Source: an uncultured Enterococcus sp.
GTDB lineage: Bacteria > Bacillota > Bacilli > Lactobacillales > Enterococcaceae
Assembly (NCBI RefSeq): GCF_913775425.1
Contig: NZ_CAJYIS010000038.1
Coordinates: 1 to 54,494, forward strand
Length of the DNA stretch: 54,494 nucleotides
Reading direction: 5' to 3'
The notes under the pieces are model-generated. The model made no database searches and had not been told where the DNA came from. It was given only the letters and a program-made list of their open reading frames with translations. The translations under genes and the position numbers were made by a program. The stretch's first letter is position 1. Each line of letters opens with the position of its first letter. Below, one piece after another: positions 8,751 to 19,002 of this stretch.

Positions 8751-9581
8751 ATGAAAAAATTCGGCTCGATTATTAAATATATTGTATTAAGTATTGCAGC
8801 AATCATTTCCTTGTTTCCTTTTTTATGGATGGTGTTAAGTACGACCAACAAAGCTGTGGACATCAATGCTGGAAAATTTATGCTTGGGGATCAGTTGATG
8901 ATCAATATTCAAAATATGCTAAGTAATGACGTAGAATTTTTGAATTCGCTAAAAAATTCAGCGATCATTGCGATCGTTACCACGATTTTTGCATTGATCT
9001 TATCTTCGGCAGCAGGGTATGGTTTTGAGATCTTTAAAAGTAAACGCAAGGAATTTATCTTTAATATCTTATTGTTGTCGATGATGGTCCCATTTTCAGC
9101 CTTGATGATTCCGCTATACACGATGTTTAGTAAGTTAAATGGCACACCATTTAAGTTTTTAGGATTAGACTCATTAGCTTCAGTAATCATTCCTAGTATC
9201 TGTACGGCTTTCTTGATTTTCTTTTTTAGACAAAATATCAAAGCGTTTCCTAAAGATTTAGTTGAAGCAGCTAGAATCGATGGCTTGAACGAATGGCAGA
9301 TTTTCTTTCGTATCTACATGCCAGCAGCTAAAAACACCTATGCTGCAGCAGCGATCATTACGTTTATGAACAGCTGGAATAACTACCTATGGCCGCTAGT
9401 CGCTTTGCAATCACCAACAAAACGAACAGTGCCGCTAGCATTATCCGTTATGGGGGCATCTTATACACCAGATTATGGAATGATGATGACCAGTATCGTT
9501 GTGGCGACGATTCCAACAGCCATTATCTTCTTTGTATTACAAAAACAATTCGTCCAAGGAATGTTGGGTGCAGTAAAATAA
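8751..9581 (+). CDS. Sugar ABC transporter permease (MsmG-like)
   Basis: 276 residues with six predicted transmembrane helices, a MalG-class permease. The EAA motif is EAARIDGLNEWQIFFRIYMP. It ends with the usual FVLQKQFVQGM segment, which inserts near the substrate path in MalG proteins. It is the partner of the preceding permease. It starts with ATG right after that gene's stop, using GGAGGAG inside the upstream coding end as ribosome binding site. The alpha-galactosidase gene follows after 16 bases. Confidence 0.9.
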   Translation: MKKFGSIIKYIVLSIAAIISLFPFLWMVLSTTNKAVDINAGKFMLGDQLMINIQNMLSNDVEFLNSLKNSAIIAIVTTIFALILSSAAGYGFEIFKSKRKEFIFNILLLSMMVPFSALMIPLYTMFSKLNGTPFKFLGLDSLASVIIPSICTAFLIFFFRQNIKAFPKDLVEAARIDGLNEWQIFFRIYMPAAKNTYAAAAIITFMNSWNNYLWPLVALQSPTKRTVPLALSVMGASYTPDYGMMMTSIVVATIPTAIIFFVLQKQFVQGMLGAVK

Positions 9582-9597
9582 GTTTAGGAGTGTAGGT

Positions 9598-11781
9598 ATG
9601 GTTAAAATTACAGTTGAAAATCAAGTGTTTCATCTAACAAATGGAAGTATTAGTTATGTAATGGAGGTAGAAGAATTTGGACAATTGGCCCAGCTTTATT
9701 ATGGTCAAGCGATCAGACATTATTCAGGTCATATGCATTATCCAAGACTAGATCGCTCATTTTCACCAAATCCTAGTGGTACGACCGATCGCTTCTTCTC
9801 ATTAGACACACTATTACAGGAATATCCGACAAACGGGAGCGGTGATTTTCGTGAACCAGCCTTAGCCTTAGAGTTTCAAGATGGTAGTCAAGTGACGCGA
9901 CTAGAATATGATCGTTACGAAATTTGCGATCAAAAGCCTAAACTTTCAGGGATGCCTCATGCCTTTGCCAGTGAACAAGAGGCGAAAACACTAGTCATCT
10001 ATCTGAAAGATCATCTAAAAAAAATCGAAGTCGCACTCTTTTATACGATGTTTGACCAAGTCGATGTGATCACCAGATCCACCACGATTACCAATTTTGG
10101 TGATGAAGTGATCAAAATCAAGCAAGCAGCCAGTGTGGCACTAGATTTTGCGACATCACTAGGACAATTACAACACTTAAGCGGGACTTGGGCACGAGAA
10201 CGGATGATCGTACGTGAGAACATCACAAGTGGTGTCAAAAAACTTTCAAGTACCCGTGGCGCTAGTAGTCATTTCCATCATCCATCATTCACACTGTTAA
10301 CGCCACAAACAACAGAGTTTCAAGGAGAAGCATTTGGTTTTTGCTTGCTGTATAGTGGCAATCATCAATCAATGATCCAGCAAGATGCCTATGATCAAAT
10401 CCGAATCACAATGGGGATCAATCCGGATAAGTTTTTATGGACGCTTGACGCACAACAGATGTTTCAAACACCAGAAGCGGCTATGGCGTATAGTCATACA
10501 GGATTAAACGAGCTATCGCAACAATTTCACCGCTTTTTTGAACAGCATGTAATCCGTTCACCATTTAAAGATACTGCACGTCCGGTATTGATCAATAATT
10601 GGGAAGCTACTTATTTTGATTTTGATCAAACACGTTTGGAAGTCTTGATTGATGAAGCAAGTCAATTAGGTGTTGAATTGTTTGTTTTAGACGACGGCTG
10701 GTTTGGAGAGCGTAATGACGACCAAAGTTCACTAGGTGATTGGCAAGTCAATCTTAAAAAACTCGAACATGGACTTGCTGGAGTGTCTAAGTATGCTCAT
10801 CAAAAAGGGATGCAGTTTGGGTTATGGTTTGAGCCGGAAATGGTTTCTGAGAAGAGTACGTTATTTGCTTTGCATCCTGAATGGGCCATACAAACACCAG
10901 GACGTACGCTCTCGCTAAGTCGCAGTCAATATGTATTGGATTTAGCCAATGGAGCTGTCCAAGATTACTTATATGAAGCCATTGCGACGATTTTAGAAGA
11001 AACACAGATCGACTATATCAAATGGGATATGAATCGCAATATCACTGAAGCATATAGCATAAGTTTAGCAAGCGACCGACAAGGTGAGTTTTTCCATCGC
11101 TATATTTTGGGTGTGTATGCCTTACTAGAGCGATTGACTCAAGATTATCCAGATGTTTTGATCGAAGGCTGTTCTGGTGGGGGTGGACGTTTTGATGCTG
11201 GGATGTTGTATTATACACCACAAATTTGGACAAGTGATAATACAGATGCCTACGAGCGGTTGAAAATCCAATATGGAACAAGTCAACTTTTTCCGCCGTC
11301 AACGATGGGAGCGCATATTTCTGCGGTACCAAATCATCAGACCGGACGAATGACGTCATTGGCTTTTCGTCGAGATGTGGCGATGTGTGGTATTTTTGGC
11401 TTAGAATTAGATTTAACAGCACTCTCAGTCACTGAGAAACAAGAGATTGCAACTGCGATCGCTTTTTATAAAACCAATCGACAATTGTTACAATATGGTG
11501 CTTTTTATCGATTAGTGAGTCCCTTTGAGCAAAAAGATGCCGCTGTTATGGTTATCAATCAAGAGAAGAGTGAAGCAATCGCCTACTATTATCGAGGATT
11601 GATCATTCCTTCTGAACCGTTACACATTTTGAAATTCACAGCATTAGATCCTGATCGTCTCTATGAAGTGAATGGACAACAGCAACTTTACGGCGATGAA
11701 CTGATGCAAGTCGGTCTATATGTGCCACTTCCTAATATAGGCGATTTTCAAAGCATTCGATTCCATCTGCGAGCAATGTAA
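9598..11781 (+). CDS. aga: Alpha-galactosidase, GH36
   Basis: 727 residues, full length for the tetrameric bacterial GH36 alpha-galactosidases. The N-terminal beta-supersandwich domain is followed by a TIM barrel with all family signatures: LDDGWFG, the loop WFEPEMVS, nucleophile Asp477 in KWDMNR, the glycine-rich CSGGGGRFD loop that recognises galactose, and acid/base Asp547 in WTSDNTDA. There is no signal peptide, so it hydrolyses imported raffinose, stachyose or melibiose in the cytoplasm, releasing galactose and, from raffinose, sucrose. The adjacent sucrose genes could use that sucrose only if it is phosphorylated or hydrolysed. The ribosome binding site is TAGGAG, 7 bases before ATG. 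It is the last gene of the operon; repeat R2 follows as probable terminator. Confidence 0.93.
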   Translation: MVKITVENQVFHLTNGSISYVMEVEEFGQLAQLYYGQAIRHYSGHMHYPRLDRSFSPNPSGTTDRFFSLDTLLQEYPTNGSGDFREPALALEFQDGSQVTRLEYDRYEICDQKPKLSGMPHAFASEQEAKTLVIYLKDHLKKIEVALFYTMFDQVDVITRSTTITNFGDEVIKIKQAASVALDFATSLGQLQHLSGTWARERMIVRENITSGVKKLSSTRGASSHFHHPSFTLLTPQTTEFQGEAFGFCLLYSGNHQSMIQQDAYDQIRITMGINPDKFLWTLDAQQMFQTPEAAMAYSHTGLNELSQQFHRFFEQHVIRSPFKDTARPVLINNWEATYFDFDQTRLEVLIDEASQLGVELFVLDDGWFGERNDDQSSLGDWQVNLKKLEHGLAGVSKYAHQKGMQFGLWFEPEMVSEKSTLFALHPEWAIQTPGRTLSLSRSQYVLDLANGAVQDYLYEAIATILEETQIDYIKWDMNRNITEAYSISLASDRQGEFFHRYILGVYALLERLTQDYPDVLIEGCSGGGGRFDAGMLYYTPQIWTSDNTDAYERLKIQYGTSQLFPPSTMGAHISAVPNHQTGRMTSLAFRRDVAMCGIFGLELDLTALSVTEKQEIATAIAFYKTNRQLLQYGAFYRLVSPFEQKDAAVMVINQEKSEAIAYYYRGLIIPSEPLHILKFTALDPDRLYEVNGQQQLYGDELMQVGLYVPLPNIGDFQSIRFHLRAM

Positions 11782-11782
11782 A

Positions 11783-11950
11783 AAGAGAATGTGACAGAAG
11801 TGGGCAGCTCTAAGAAATAAGCCACATCATTGCCGAGAATAGATTGATCTATTTCGGTCATGATGTGGCTTATTTTTCAAAGGAGCTATTTCTGGAACAC
11901 CGTTTATTCGATTGCTAGAAGATGTGATAGAAGTCTGTCGCATCTTTTTT
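11783..11950 (+). repeat. Dispersed palindromic repeat, copy R2 (complete)
   Basis: It begins AAGAGAATGTGACAGAAGT. The core palindrome 11816-11874 has arms AATAAGCCACATCA / TGATGTGGCTTATT and an inner ATAGAT/ATCTAT stem. The right flank CTGGAACACCGTTTATTCG leads to a second hairpin (about 11920-11945, GATGTGATAGAAGTCTGTCGCATC) and a T-run. The final T-run touches the stop codon of scrR. It lies between the convergent alpha-galactosidase and scrR genes and can end both transcripts. Confidence 0.8.
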
Positions 11951-12929
11951 AGTATTGTCGATGAATCAATTTCCCAGGTAAAACATATAATGGATCGAGT
12001 GGTTTTTCAGGCGTTAAAATCCGATAAAGCAATAATTCGATCAGTAAATCAGCCATTTCTTCTATTGGCTGTGCAATCGTCATTAGTGTTGGAAAATAGG
12101 TTTGGATCATTTTAGTTCCATCATATCCAATCAACTGCAATTCATCAGGAATCTTGATCTCAAGTTCCTGACATAAATTCGCCACTAAAATTGCGGTTAG
12201 ATCATCTGTACAAAACAGAGCATCAAAATCACGTTCTTGTAAAATCGAACGCAATTTACGTTGTTTTAATGCTGGTGAGGATTCAAATTCTGCAAAACGA
12301 TAAACATGTTCTGTTAAGTTATGTTCTTTGATCAACGCTTGATACCCTAATAAGCGTTCATTTGTTGGTGAGTTTGAAGATAAGCTACCCGTGACGATTG
12401 CGATATTTTTCGCACCTTGCTGATAGAGTGTTTGTGTGGCTAGATAACCGCCGTAGAAGTTGTCACTACCTACGATCGGGATCCCATCTGCCAAATACCG
12501 ATCAAATGATACCACCGGCAAATCGAGTTCTTTATATTCTTCAATACCCAAATTATGCGCTCCGGCAATGATTCCATCGACTTTATTGGCATTTAACATA
12601 TTCAAGTAGCTACGCTCTTTTTCACTATTGTGTGCACAGTCACACAAAATCGTTTTATAGCCACGCGTAAAGAGTTTTGTTTCTAAACACTCCACTAATT
12701 CTCCAAAAAATGGATTGGCTACTGTTGGAAAAACAAGTCCAATCAATTGCGTTTTTTTTCCTTGAAGGGAGCGCGCTAATGAATTTGGTTGATAATTTAA
12801 TTCTTGCATCGCTTGTTGGACTTTTTGGATCGTTTTTTGGCTTAGTGAACCGTAATTGTTGATCACTCTAGAAACGGTAGTAGGTGAGACACCTGCACGT
12901 TTGGCAACATCGGTTAATTTGACTACCAT
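11949..12929 (-). CDS. scrR: Sucrose operon repressor, LacI family
   Basis: 326 residues. The N-terminal LacI helix-turn-helix (LTDVAKRAGVSPTTVSRVIN) and hinge (NSLARSLQGKKT) are followed by a periplasmic-binding-protein-like effector domain (GLVFPTVANPFFGELV, FCTDDLTAI, GYDGT). It is the second gene of the scrB-scrR operon, 15 bases after scrB. The target is most likely the pair of 16-base inverted operators between scrB and scrA. In homologous systems sucrose-6-phosphate or fructose relieves repression. The start at 12929 is ATG with AGGAATG upstream. The specific role is inferred from gene order. Confidence 0.9.
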   Translation of the reverse strand: MVVKLTDVAKRAGVSPTTVSRVINNYGSLSQKTIQKVQQAMQELNYQPNSLARSLQGKKTQLIGLVFPTVANPFFGELVECLETKLFTRGYKTILCDCAHNSEKERSYLNMLNANKVDGIIAGAHNLGIEEYKELDLPVVSFDRYLADGIPIVGSDNFYGGYLATQTLYQQGAKNIAIVTGSLSSNSPTNERLLGYQALIKEHNLTEHVYRFAEFESSPALKQRKLRSILQERDFDALFCTDDLTAILVANLCQELEIKIPDELQLIGYDGTKMIQTYFPTLMTIAQPIEEMADLLIELLLYRILTPEKPLDPLYVLPGKLIHRQY

Positions 12930-12944
12930 GTAGCATTCCTCATT

Positions 12945-14423
12945 CTATTCATTCATTGATCGTAACGGCCAAAAGGCGACGTTTTCGGCACTACCTGTTA
13001 ACGCGAGCGTTCGTTGTTGTTTTGTTGGAAACATCCGACCACTCAAGACAGCTTCCCCATGATTGATAAATAACTCAAACATCGAACTATCGACGAATAA
13101 TTGTAAATGTAAGGTCTTTGTTCTAGCTTGATAACTTCTTGTCGTACCATATTCAGGACTAGGAACGTGCGTCATTTGTCCACGATCTACGCTTATCATA
13201 CCACGAGTCGTATCAAATGCGATGACTAATCCTTTTGTATGATCTGAATTTGCGGCAATCACTAATTCTCCGCGCTCTCCTTCTGGTAACGTGAGTTGCA
13301 GTTCATAACTGTTGTTCTCAGCTGTCAGACCGTCTTGCAATTGTTTGACGGTAACGGGAAGGGCTTCTTGTCGTAGTAATGCCGTTTCGCTAGCAGGGCG
13401 TTGATACAAGTGTCCATCTTGGAAGTGTAGTTCACGGACAAGGGTTAAGCCGTGTGCCCAATTTTCTTGATCAGTAGGATAGTGTAATTCCGGTAATCCC
13501 ATCCAACCGATCGTCAAAGCACGACCATCTGGTGCTTGGAATCCTTGTGTTGCATAGACGTCAAATCCTTCATCGATATGTGAAAGCGTAGAAGGTGTCG
13601 TGAGCGTAGCCGTTTTGGGATCAAATTTTTCTGCAGTGATATAGGTATTTGGATAAATGTTTTGGTAATCGAAGATCGTTTTGTCGATTCCTTGTGGGCA
13701 AAAGATCAACACTGCTTGACCGTCAACAAATAATAAATTTGGACATTCGATCATATAGCCCATTTCTTGATCCGTAAATGTTAACGCACCTAGTAAGTTC
13801 CAGTTGATTCGATCATCTGATTGGTAACACAATACTTGGCCTTTTTCATCATCTGTTTGTGCGCCGATGATCAAATAATATGTATCCTCGTAGAAAATTA
13901 CCTGTGGATCACGAAAATGGTGGGTATAGCCCTGTGGCGGATCTGGAATCAATGGCGTGTCGATTTTTTTGACGGTAAAATCAGATTCCATGTAAGCTCC
14001 AAGCTGGTAGGCATGGCGATCCCATTGGGCATTTCTTACATTTCCTGTGAAAGCTAAAAACAATTGATCACCTACAGGCAATGCTGAACCAGAATAGACT
14101 CCGTGCGAATCATAGATGCTATCTGCTTCAAGACGAATCCCATCTCTTTTCCAATCAATGAGGTTATCAGAGTACAAATGATACCAAGATTTCAAACCAT
14201 GAACAGGGCCAAAAGGATAGGCCTGGTAAAAAATATGCCATTGTCCATTGAAGTAAGAAAAACCATTTGGATCATTTAAAAGACCTGTGACTGGTTGGAT
14301 ATGATAGTGAAAACGCCAGATCGAAGCATCGACTTGCTTTGTTAGTTCATCTACGTAGGCTTTTGGCCATTTATCATAAGGACGATAGCGTAATTCAGTC
14401 GTCCATTCTTGAATCATTTCCAT
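12945..14423 (-). CDS. scrB: Sucrose-6-phosphate hydrolase, GH32
   Basis: 492 residues, full length for the enzyme that cleaves sucrose 6-phosphate (from the PTS) to glucose 6-phosphate and fructose in the cytoplasm. GH32 catalytic residues are all visible: nucleophile Asp51 in LLNDPNGF, transition-state stabiliser Asp172 in FRDPQV, and acid/base Glu226 in MIECPNL. The C-terminal beta-sandwich (after about 350) includes SSMFELFINHGE. It is divergent from scrA, with its own promoter and operator, and followed at once by scrR. The start at 14423 follows AAAGGAG; an internal ATG two codons on is less well spaced. Confidence 0.94.
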   Translation of the reverse strand: MEMIQEWTTELRYRPYDKWPKAYVDELTKQVDASIWRFHYHIQPVTGLLNDPNGFSYFNGQWHIFYQAYPFGPVHGLKSWYHLYSDNLIDWKRDGIRLEADSIYDSHGVYSGSALPVGDQLFLAFTGNVRNAQWDRHAYQLGAYMESDFTVKKIDTPLIPDPPQGYTHHFRDPQVIFYEDTYYLIIGAQTDDEKGQVLCYQSDDRINWNLLGALTFTDQEMGYMIECPNLLFVDGQAVLIFCPQGIDKTIFDYQNIYPNTYITAEKFDPKTATLTTPSTLSHIDEGFDVYATQGFQAPDGRALTIGWMGLPELHYPTDQENWAHGLTLVRELHFQDGHLYQRPASETALLRQEALPVTVKQLQDGLTAENNSYELQLTLPEGERGELVIAANSDHTKGLVIAFDTTRGMISVDRGQMTHVPSPEYGTTRSYQARTKTLHLQLFVDSSMFELFINHGEAVLSGRMFPTKQQRTLALTGSAENVAFWPLRSMNE

Positions 14424-14463
14424 ATTTTTTTCTCCTTTACGTAACCGTATTCTTATCTTCTTT

Positions 14464-14502
14464 AAAATAGCTGATTTTTATTTTTTTGTCAAACGTATAT
14501 CA
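14464..14502 (-). promoter_or_regulatory. scrB promoter with ScrR operator
   Basis: On the minus strand a -35 TTGACA (14492-14487) is spaced 17 bases from a -10 TATTTT (14469-14464). The 16-base operator TGTCAAACGTATATCA (14487-14502) overlaps the -35 box and reads upstream. It differs by one base from the reverse complement of the scrA operator. A bound LacI-type dimer would block RNA polymerase. Confidence 0.75.
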
Positions 14503-14560
14503 AATGTAAGGGTTAACTATTGTTGTTAAATTAATATTTTTGTTTTTATAAATATTTTTT

Positions 14561-14598
14561 TGATAAACGTTTGACATTTTTTAAATTTCGGGTATGAT
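14561..14598 (+). promoter_or_regulatory. scrA promoter with ScrR operator
   Basis: TTGACA (14571-14576) and TATGAT (14593-14598) are separated by 16 bases. The operator TGATAAACGTTTGACA (14561-14576) has the central CG typical of LacI-family sites and covers the whole -35 box. The two operators lie in mirror orientation about 74 bases apart, centre to centre. Confidence 0.8.
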
Positions 14599-14605
14599 AA
14601 AGATG

Positions 14606-14619
14606 AAAAAACGGTTACA
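14606..14619. promoter_or_regulatory. Candidate cre downstream of the scrA promoter
   Basis: AAAAAACGGTTACA matches 12 of 14 cre positions, lacking only the leading TG. It lies just downstream of the scrA start region. A weaker, similar ACGGTTACG occurs on the scrB side at about 14437-14450. Both contain ACGGTTAC and point toward their own gene, so they may be a CcpA pair or a shared element of another regulator. Confidence 0.4.
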
Positions 14620-14640
14620 CAAAAAGGGAGGAGTATTTAT

Positions 14641-16590
14641 ATGAACCACAAAGAAGTTGCACAACGAATCGTTCAGGCGGTTGGAAAAGATAATTTTGTC
14701 GCTGCTGCACATTGTGCTACACGTTTGCGTTTGGTCTTGAAAGATACAAAAGCAATCAATCAAACGGCATTAGATAATGATCCAGACGTTAAAGGAACAT
14801 TTGAGACAAATGGTCAATATCAAATCATTATTGGCCCAGGGGATGTCAATAAAGTGTATGCTGAGTTAGTCAATATCGTACCGGTGAAAGAAGCATCAAC
14901 TGAAGAATTAAAAGCTGTCGCTCAACATGGCAAACGTAAAAACCCAATCATGGACCTAATTAAGGTATTATCTGATATTTTTGTTTCGATTATTCCAGCT
15001 TTAGTTGCTGGTGGTCTATTGATGGCGTTAAACAATGTCTTGACTTCACCGAAATTGTTTGGACCAGAATCACTCGTTCAAATGTTTCCAGCGATTGCGG
15101 ATCTAGCATCAATTATTAACTTATTGGCTTCAGCGCCGTTTGCGTTCTTACCGATTCTTGTTGGGTTCTCCGCAACGAAACGTTTTGGTGGGAATCCTTA
15201 TCTAGGGGCTGCAATGGCGATGTCTATGGTCATGCCAATGCTTGTCAATGGCTATGATGTAGCCAAAACAATCGCAGATGGTTCGATGCCATTTTGGAAT
15301 CTTTTTGGGTTACAAGTGGCTCAAGCAGGCTATCAAGGATCAGTGTTGCCGGTCTTAGCTGTATCGTATATCTTAGCGACGATCGAAAAGTATTTGCATA
15401 AAAAAATGCCATCGGTTTTAGATTTTACCTTTACACCGATGTTGTCGATTATCGCTACAGGATTCTTAACGTTTATTGCCGTAGGTCCAATCATGCGTGC
15501 CTTTTCAGATGGCCTAACTAATGGCTTGGTTTGGTTATATGATACAACAGGACCTTTTGGATTAGCGATCTTTGGGGCGTTTTACTCACCAATCGTGATT
15601 ACAGGATTACACCAAAGTTTTCCAGCGATTGAAACGACGTTATTAGCTGATATTGCTAAAACAGGCGGCAGCTTCATTTTCCCAGTGGCGTCAATGGCCA
15701 ATATCGCGCAAGGTGCAGCAACACTCGCGATCTTTGTGGTTACGAAAAACGAAAAACAAAAAGGCTTGGCTTCTAGTGCGAGTATCTCGGCACTTCTAGG
15801 AATTACAGAACCAGCGATTTTTGGGGTCAACTTAAAATTAAAATTCCCCTTCTTTTGTGCGATGATCGCATCTGGAATTGCCAGTGCGTTTATTGGGATC
15901 TTCCATGTGTTAGCAAGTGCACTAGGCTCAGCTGGTGTGATCGGTTTTATTTCCATTACTCCGCAAGGTTATGTTGGATTTGCGATTTCAGCATTAATTA
16001 GTTTTGTGATCGCCTTTACGTTGACATTTGTTTATGCGAAGAAAAAAATGGTTGAACCTTTAGTAGAAGCGACAGACAATGTAGCCGTTGAAATCAATGA
16101 AGATCCAATGCACGATGTAGCAGGGGTGAAAGATGAAACAATCACATCACCAGTTACCGGTCGCATCGTTGCTTTAAAAGAAGTCAATGATCCTGTATTT
16201 TCTACAGAAATGATGGGTAAAGGGTTTGCGGTTATTCCAGAAAGTAATACCGTAACGGCACCAGTTAGCGGGGTGTTAACTGTCGTTTATGATTCAAAAC
16301 ATGCATTTGGTATTCAATCCGATGATGGAGCAGAAGTGTTGGTGCATATCGGGGTCGATACGGTGAATTTAGCTGGAGAGCATTTTGAAACCAATTTGAC
16401 TCAAGGAGCGATTGTAAAACAAGGACAAGTATTAGGGACGTTTGATAAGGCGGCGATCGTTGAAAAAGGATATGATCCAACAGTGATGACGATCATCACC
16501 AATACACCGGCTTACGCAAAAGTAGAATTGACTAAAGAAGGTCAAGTCAAAGAAAATACGCCAGTCTTATTGCTAACACAGCCAAGTTAA
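14641..16590 (+). CDS. scrA: Sucrose-specific PTS transporter EIIBCA
   Basis: 649 residues with three fused domains. EIIB (1 to ~85) has phospho-cysteine Cys25 in [14 protein letters not shown] (about 105-465) has multiple transmembrane helices and the motif [15 protein letters not shown] of the glucose family (about 500-649) has phospho-histidine His569 in LVHIGVDT. It imports sucrose and phosphorylates it to sucrose 6-phosphate, the substrate of the divergent scrB product. The ribosome binding site GGGAGGAG precedes ATG. It is followed by a strong terminator, so it is a single-gene unit. The EIIC sequence is of the sucrose/trehalose class; the sucrose assignment rests on scrB and scrR next door. 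Confidence 0.93.
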   Translation: MNHKEVAQRIVQAVGKDNFVAAAHCATRLRLVLKDTKAINQTALDNDPDVKGTFETNGQYQIIIGPGDVNKVYAELVNIVPVKEASTEELKAVAQHGKRKNPIMDLIKVLSDIFVSIIPALVAGGLLMALNNVLTSPKLFGPESLVQMFPAIADLASIINLLASAPFAFLPILVGFSATKRFGGNPYLGAAMAMSMVMPMLVNGYDVAKTIADGSMPFWNLFGLQVAQAGYQGSVLPVLAVSYILATIEKYLHKKMPSVLDFTFTPMLSIIATGFLTFIAVGPIMRAFSDGLTNGLVWLYDTTGPFGLAIFGAFYSPIVITGLHQSFPAIETTLLADIAKTGGSFIFPVASMANIAQGAATLAIFVVTKNEKQKGLASSASISALLGITEPAIFGVNLKLKFPFFCAMIASGIASAFIGIFHVLASALGSAGVIGFISITPQGYVGFAISALISFVIAFTLTFVYAKKKMVEPLVEATDNVAVEINEDPMHDVAGVKDETITSPVTGRIVALKEVNDPVFSTEMMGKGFAVIPESNTVTAPVSGVLTVVYDSKHAFGIQSDDGAEVLVHIGVDTVNLAGEHFETNLTQGAIVKQGQVLGTFDKAAIVEKGYDPTVMTIITNTPAYAKVELTKEGQVKENTPVLLLTQPS

Positions 16591-16631
16591 CGTATATATG
16601 CATAAAAAATGAATGTTATTCAAATTTTGAA

Positions 16632-16661
16632 AGAGAATTTCCTAGGAAATTCTCTTTTTTT
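16632..16661 (+). terminator. Terminator of scrA
   Basis: A perfect 10-bp stem, AGAGAATTTC / GAAATTCTCT, with a CTAG loop, is followed by seven T residues. Confidence 0.9.
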
Positions 16662-16732
16662 CATAATAGCTTTATCATCTGACATTCTTTTGTTATAATA
16701 ATTTTCACATAAAGGAAAAAGGAGCGAACTAC

Positions 16733-17818
16733 ATGACAATCTATAATTTTTCAGCTGGACCTGCAATCTTACCACAAGAGGTATTACAAAAAGCCCAAGC
16801 ATCCTTATTGAACTACGAGGATAGTGGGATGTCCATAATGGAACTGAGTCACCGGTCCTCCTTATTTCTAGACGTGATCAACCAAGCAGAACGATTGTTA
16901 CGCGATCTAATGAAAATTCCAGAAAACTATCGCGTACTTTTCATGCAAGGTGGTGCGAGTTTGCAATTTTCAATGATCCCCTTGAATTTTGCACAAAATA
17001 AAAAAGCATTATATGTGAACACAGGTGCGTGGGCCAAAAAAGCAATCCAAGCAGCGAAAATGGTGCCAACAGTCGAAGTCGACGTGATTGCAACTGGTGA
17101 AGCGACAAACTTTACCGCAATTCCTGAAATTCCTGAAACAGCTTTTGATCAAGAGGCTGCTTACGTGCATCTTACTACCAATGAAACGATTGGTGGGATT
17201 GCCTTTCAAACGATTCCTGACACGAAAGGGATTCCGTTGATCGCAGATATGTCATCAAATATTTTAAGCAACGACTATCAAGTAGAAGACTTTGCCATGA
17301 TCTATGCGGGGGCACAAAAAAATATTGGGCCAGCTGGATTGACAGTCGTGATTATTCGAGAAGATTTCTTGAATACGACGCCAGCATTTGCACCAATGTT
17401 AGATTATGCAGTTCAAGCAAAAAATGAATCGATGTACAATACACCACCAACATTTGCGATTTATATGGCTGGTTTAGTTTTTGAGTGGTTACAAGAAAAT
17501 GGTGGCGTACCCGCTATCTTGAAAAAAAATCAAGAAAAAGCCAATTTATTATATGACGCTTTAGCGAAGTCAAACTTATTTTCAAGTCCGGTCGATCCGG
17601 CTTCACGTTCATTGACCAATATTCCATTTGTAACTGGTGATGAGGCAATTGACAAAGCATTTATTCAAGAAGCGACAGCTGCAGGTTTTGAAAACTTAAA
17701 AGGCCATCGTTCTGTTGGGGGCATGCGAGCGAGTTTATACAATGCTTTTCCGCTTGAAGGGGTTCAAGCATTAGTGGAATTTATGCACACATTCGAGCAA
17801 AAACAGGGGGAAAACTAG
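16733..17818 (+). CDS. serC: Phosphoserine aminotransferase
   Basis: 361 residues. This PLP enzyme converts 3-phosphohydroxypyruvate and glutamate to O-phosphoserine. The N-terminal signature [11 protein letters not shown] is present, Lys196 in [12 protein letters not shown] is the PLP Schiff-base lysine, and GGASLQF binds the cofactor phosphate. Length is normal for the family. The ribosome binding site AAAAAGGAGC precedes ATG, and TATAAT at 16695-16700 is a likely -10 box. It is the first gene of serC-serA-DUF1015; serA begins at the base after its stop. Confidence 0.95.
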   Translation: MTIYNFSAGPAILPQEVLQKAQASLLNYEDSGMSIMELSHRSSLFLDVINQAERLLRDLMKIPENYRVLFMQGGASLQFSMIPLNFAQNKKALYVNTGAWAKKAIQAAKMVPTVEVDVIATGEATNFTAIPEIPETAFDQEAAYVHLTTNETIGGIAFQTIPDTKGIPLIADMSSNILSNDYQVEDFAMIYAGAQKNIGPAGLTVVIIREDFLNTTPAFAPMLDYAVQAKNESMYNTPPTFAIYMAGLVFEWLQENGGVPAILKKNQEKANLLYDALAKSNLFSSPVDPASRSLTNIPFVTGDEAIDKAFIQEATAAGFENLKGHRSVGGMRASLYNAFPLEGVQALVEFMHTFEQKQGEN

Positions 17819-19000
17819 ATGTTTCAGATTAAAACATTCAATGCAATTGCTTCAGAAGGTATGGAGCGTTTTGAAAAAGAGCTTTACGCGATCAATGAAA
17901 GTGAACAACCAGATGGAATCATCTTACGTAGCCAAAAATTACACGACTATGCTTTTCCTAAAAGCGTAGTCGCGGTAGCGCGTGCAGGAGCGGGAACCAA
18001 TAATATTCCCGTTGACGAATGTACGAAAAATGGGATTGTGGTCTTCAATACACCTGGAGCCAACGCCAATGCCGTTAAAGAATTGGTCCTAACAAGTTTA
18101 TTTATTGCCGTACGTCCTGTTGTACAAGGAATCGAATGGGTGCAACAACAAACTGAAGCAGATCTTGCTAGTCATGTAGAAGCCAATAAAAAACAATTTG
18201 CTGGTCATGAATTAGTTGGGAAAAAATTAGGGGTCATCGGTCTAGGGGCTATCGGTGCTATGGTCGCAAACGATGCATATCGTTTAGGAATGGAAGTAAT
18301 GGGATATGATCCTTATGTATCAGTGGATACAGCTTGGAGTATTTCACGTCGTGTCAAACGAGCGCAGGATATGGATGAAATTTTGAAAAACTGTGACTTT
18401 ATTACTGTTCACGTACCTTTAATCGACAGTACGCGGAATATGATTGGCACGAAAGAGATTGCGGCGATGAAGAAAACCGCCCGCTTATTAAACTTCTCTC
18501 GTGGTGAGATCGTAGATACCGATGCGGTATTAAGTGCGATCGAAGCTGGAGAGATCGGTGGCTTTACAACCGACTTTGCCGAAGAACGTTTATTGCATCA
18601 TCCAAATATTACTGTATTGCCGCATTTGGGTGCGTCAACTGAAGAAGCTGAGATCAACTGTGCCAAAATGGCTGCTAGAACGTTGAAACGTTACTTAGAA
18701 ACCGGGGTCATCAAAAATTCAGTCAATTTCCCAACGGTTGACATGTCTTTTCGTTCACCGGTACGGATCACGATCATTCATAAAAATATTCCCAACATGT
18801 TAGGACGCATTTCGTCTGCTATTGCGGAATTTTCAATCAATATCGACAACATGATCAATCGTGGTCGCGGCGATTTTGCGTATACGTTAGTCGATGTGAC
18901 AGAAACGGATGAAACCGTGTTACAAGATGTATTGACACGTCTTGAAAGTAGTACAGATGTCGTGCGTGTTCGCATTATCAAAAATCAGGAGGTCATGTAA
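17819..19000 (+). CDS. serA: D-3-phosphoglycerate dehydrogenase (short type)
   Basis: 393 residues. It oxidises 3-phosphoglycerate to 3-phosphohydroxypyruvate, the first step of serine synthesis. The NAD-binding Rossmann motif GLGAIGA, a catalytic histidine in HLGASTEEAE, and a C-terminal ACT-type domain (from about 318, ITIIHKNIPNMLGRIS) are present. The ASB intervening domain of the long enzymes is absent. The ACT domain suggests feedback control by serine, though short-type enzymes vary in this. It starts at ATG directly after the serC stop, using AGGGGG in the end of serC, and leads into the DUF1015 gene after 2 bases. Confidence 0.95.
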   Translation: MFQIKTFNAIASEGMERFEKELYAINESEQPDGIILRSQKLHDYAFPKSVVAVARAGAGTNNIPVDECTKNGIVVFNTPGANANAVKELVLTSLFIAVRPVVQGIEWVQQQTEADLASHVEANKKQFAGHELVGKKLGVIGLGAIGAMVANDAYRLGMEVMGYDPYVSVDTAWSISRRVKRAQDMDEILKNCDFITVHVPLIDSTRNMIGTKEIAAMKKTARLLNFSRGEIVDTDAVLSAIEAGEIGGFTTDFAEERLLHHPNITVLPHLGASTEEAEINCAKMAARTLKRYLETGVIKNSVNFPTVDMSFRSPVRITIIHKNIPNMLGRISSAIAEFSINIDNMINRGRGDFAYTLVDVTETDETVLQDVLTRLESSTDVVRVRIIKNQEVM

Positions 19001-19002
19001 TT

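Noticed and set aside
9389-9595. A 68-codon frame inside the end of the second permease gene
   Set aside because: It overlaps the conserved permease end in another frame and has no ribosome binding site or family resemblance.
16591-16732. Possible T-box or other leader before serC
   Set aside because: No T-box sequence or specifier stem is visible; the hairpin here is the perfect scrA terminator.
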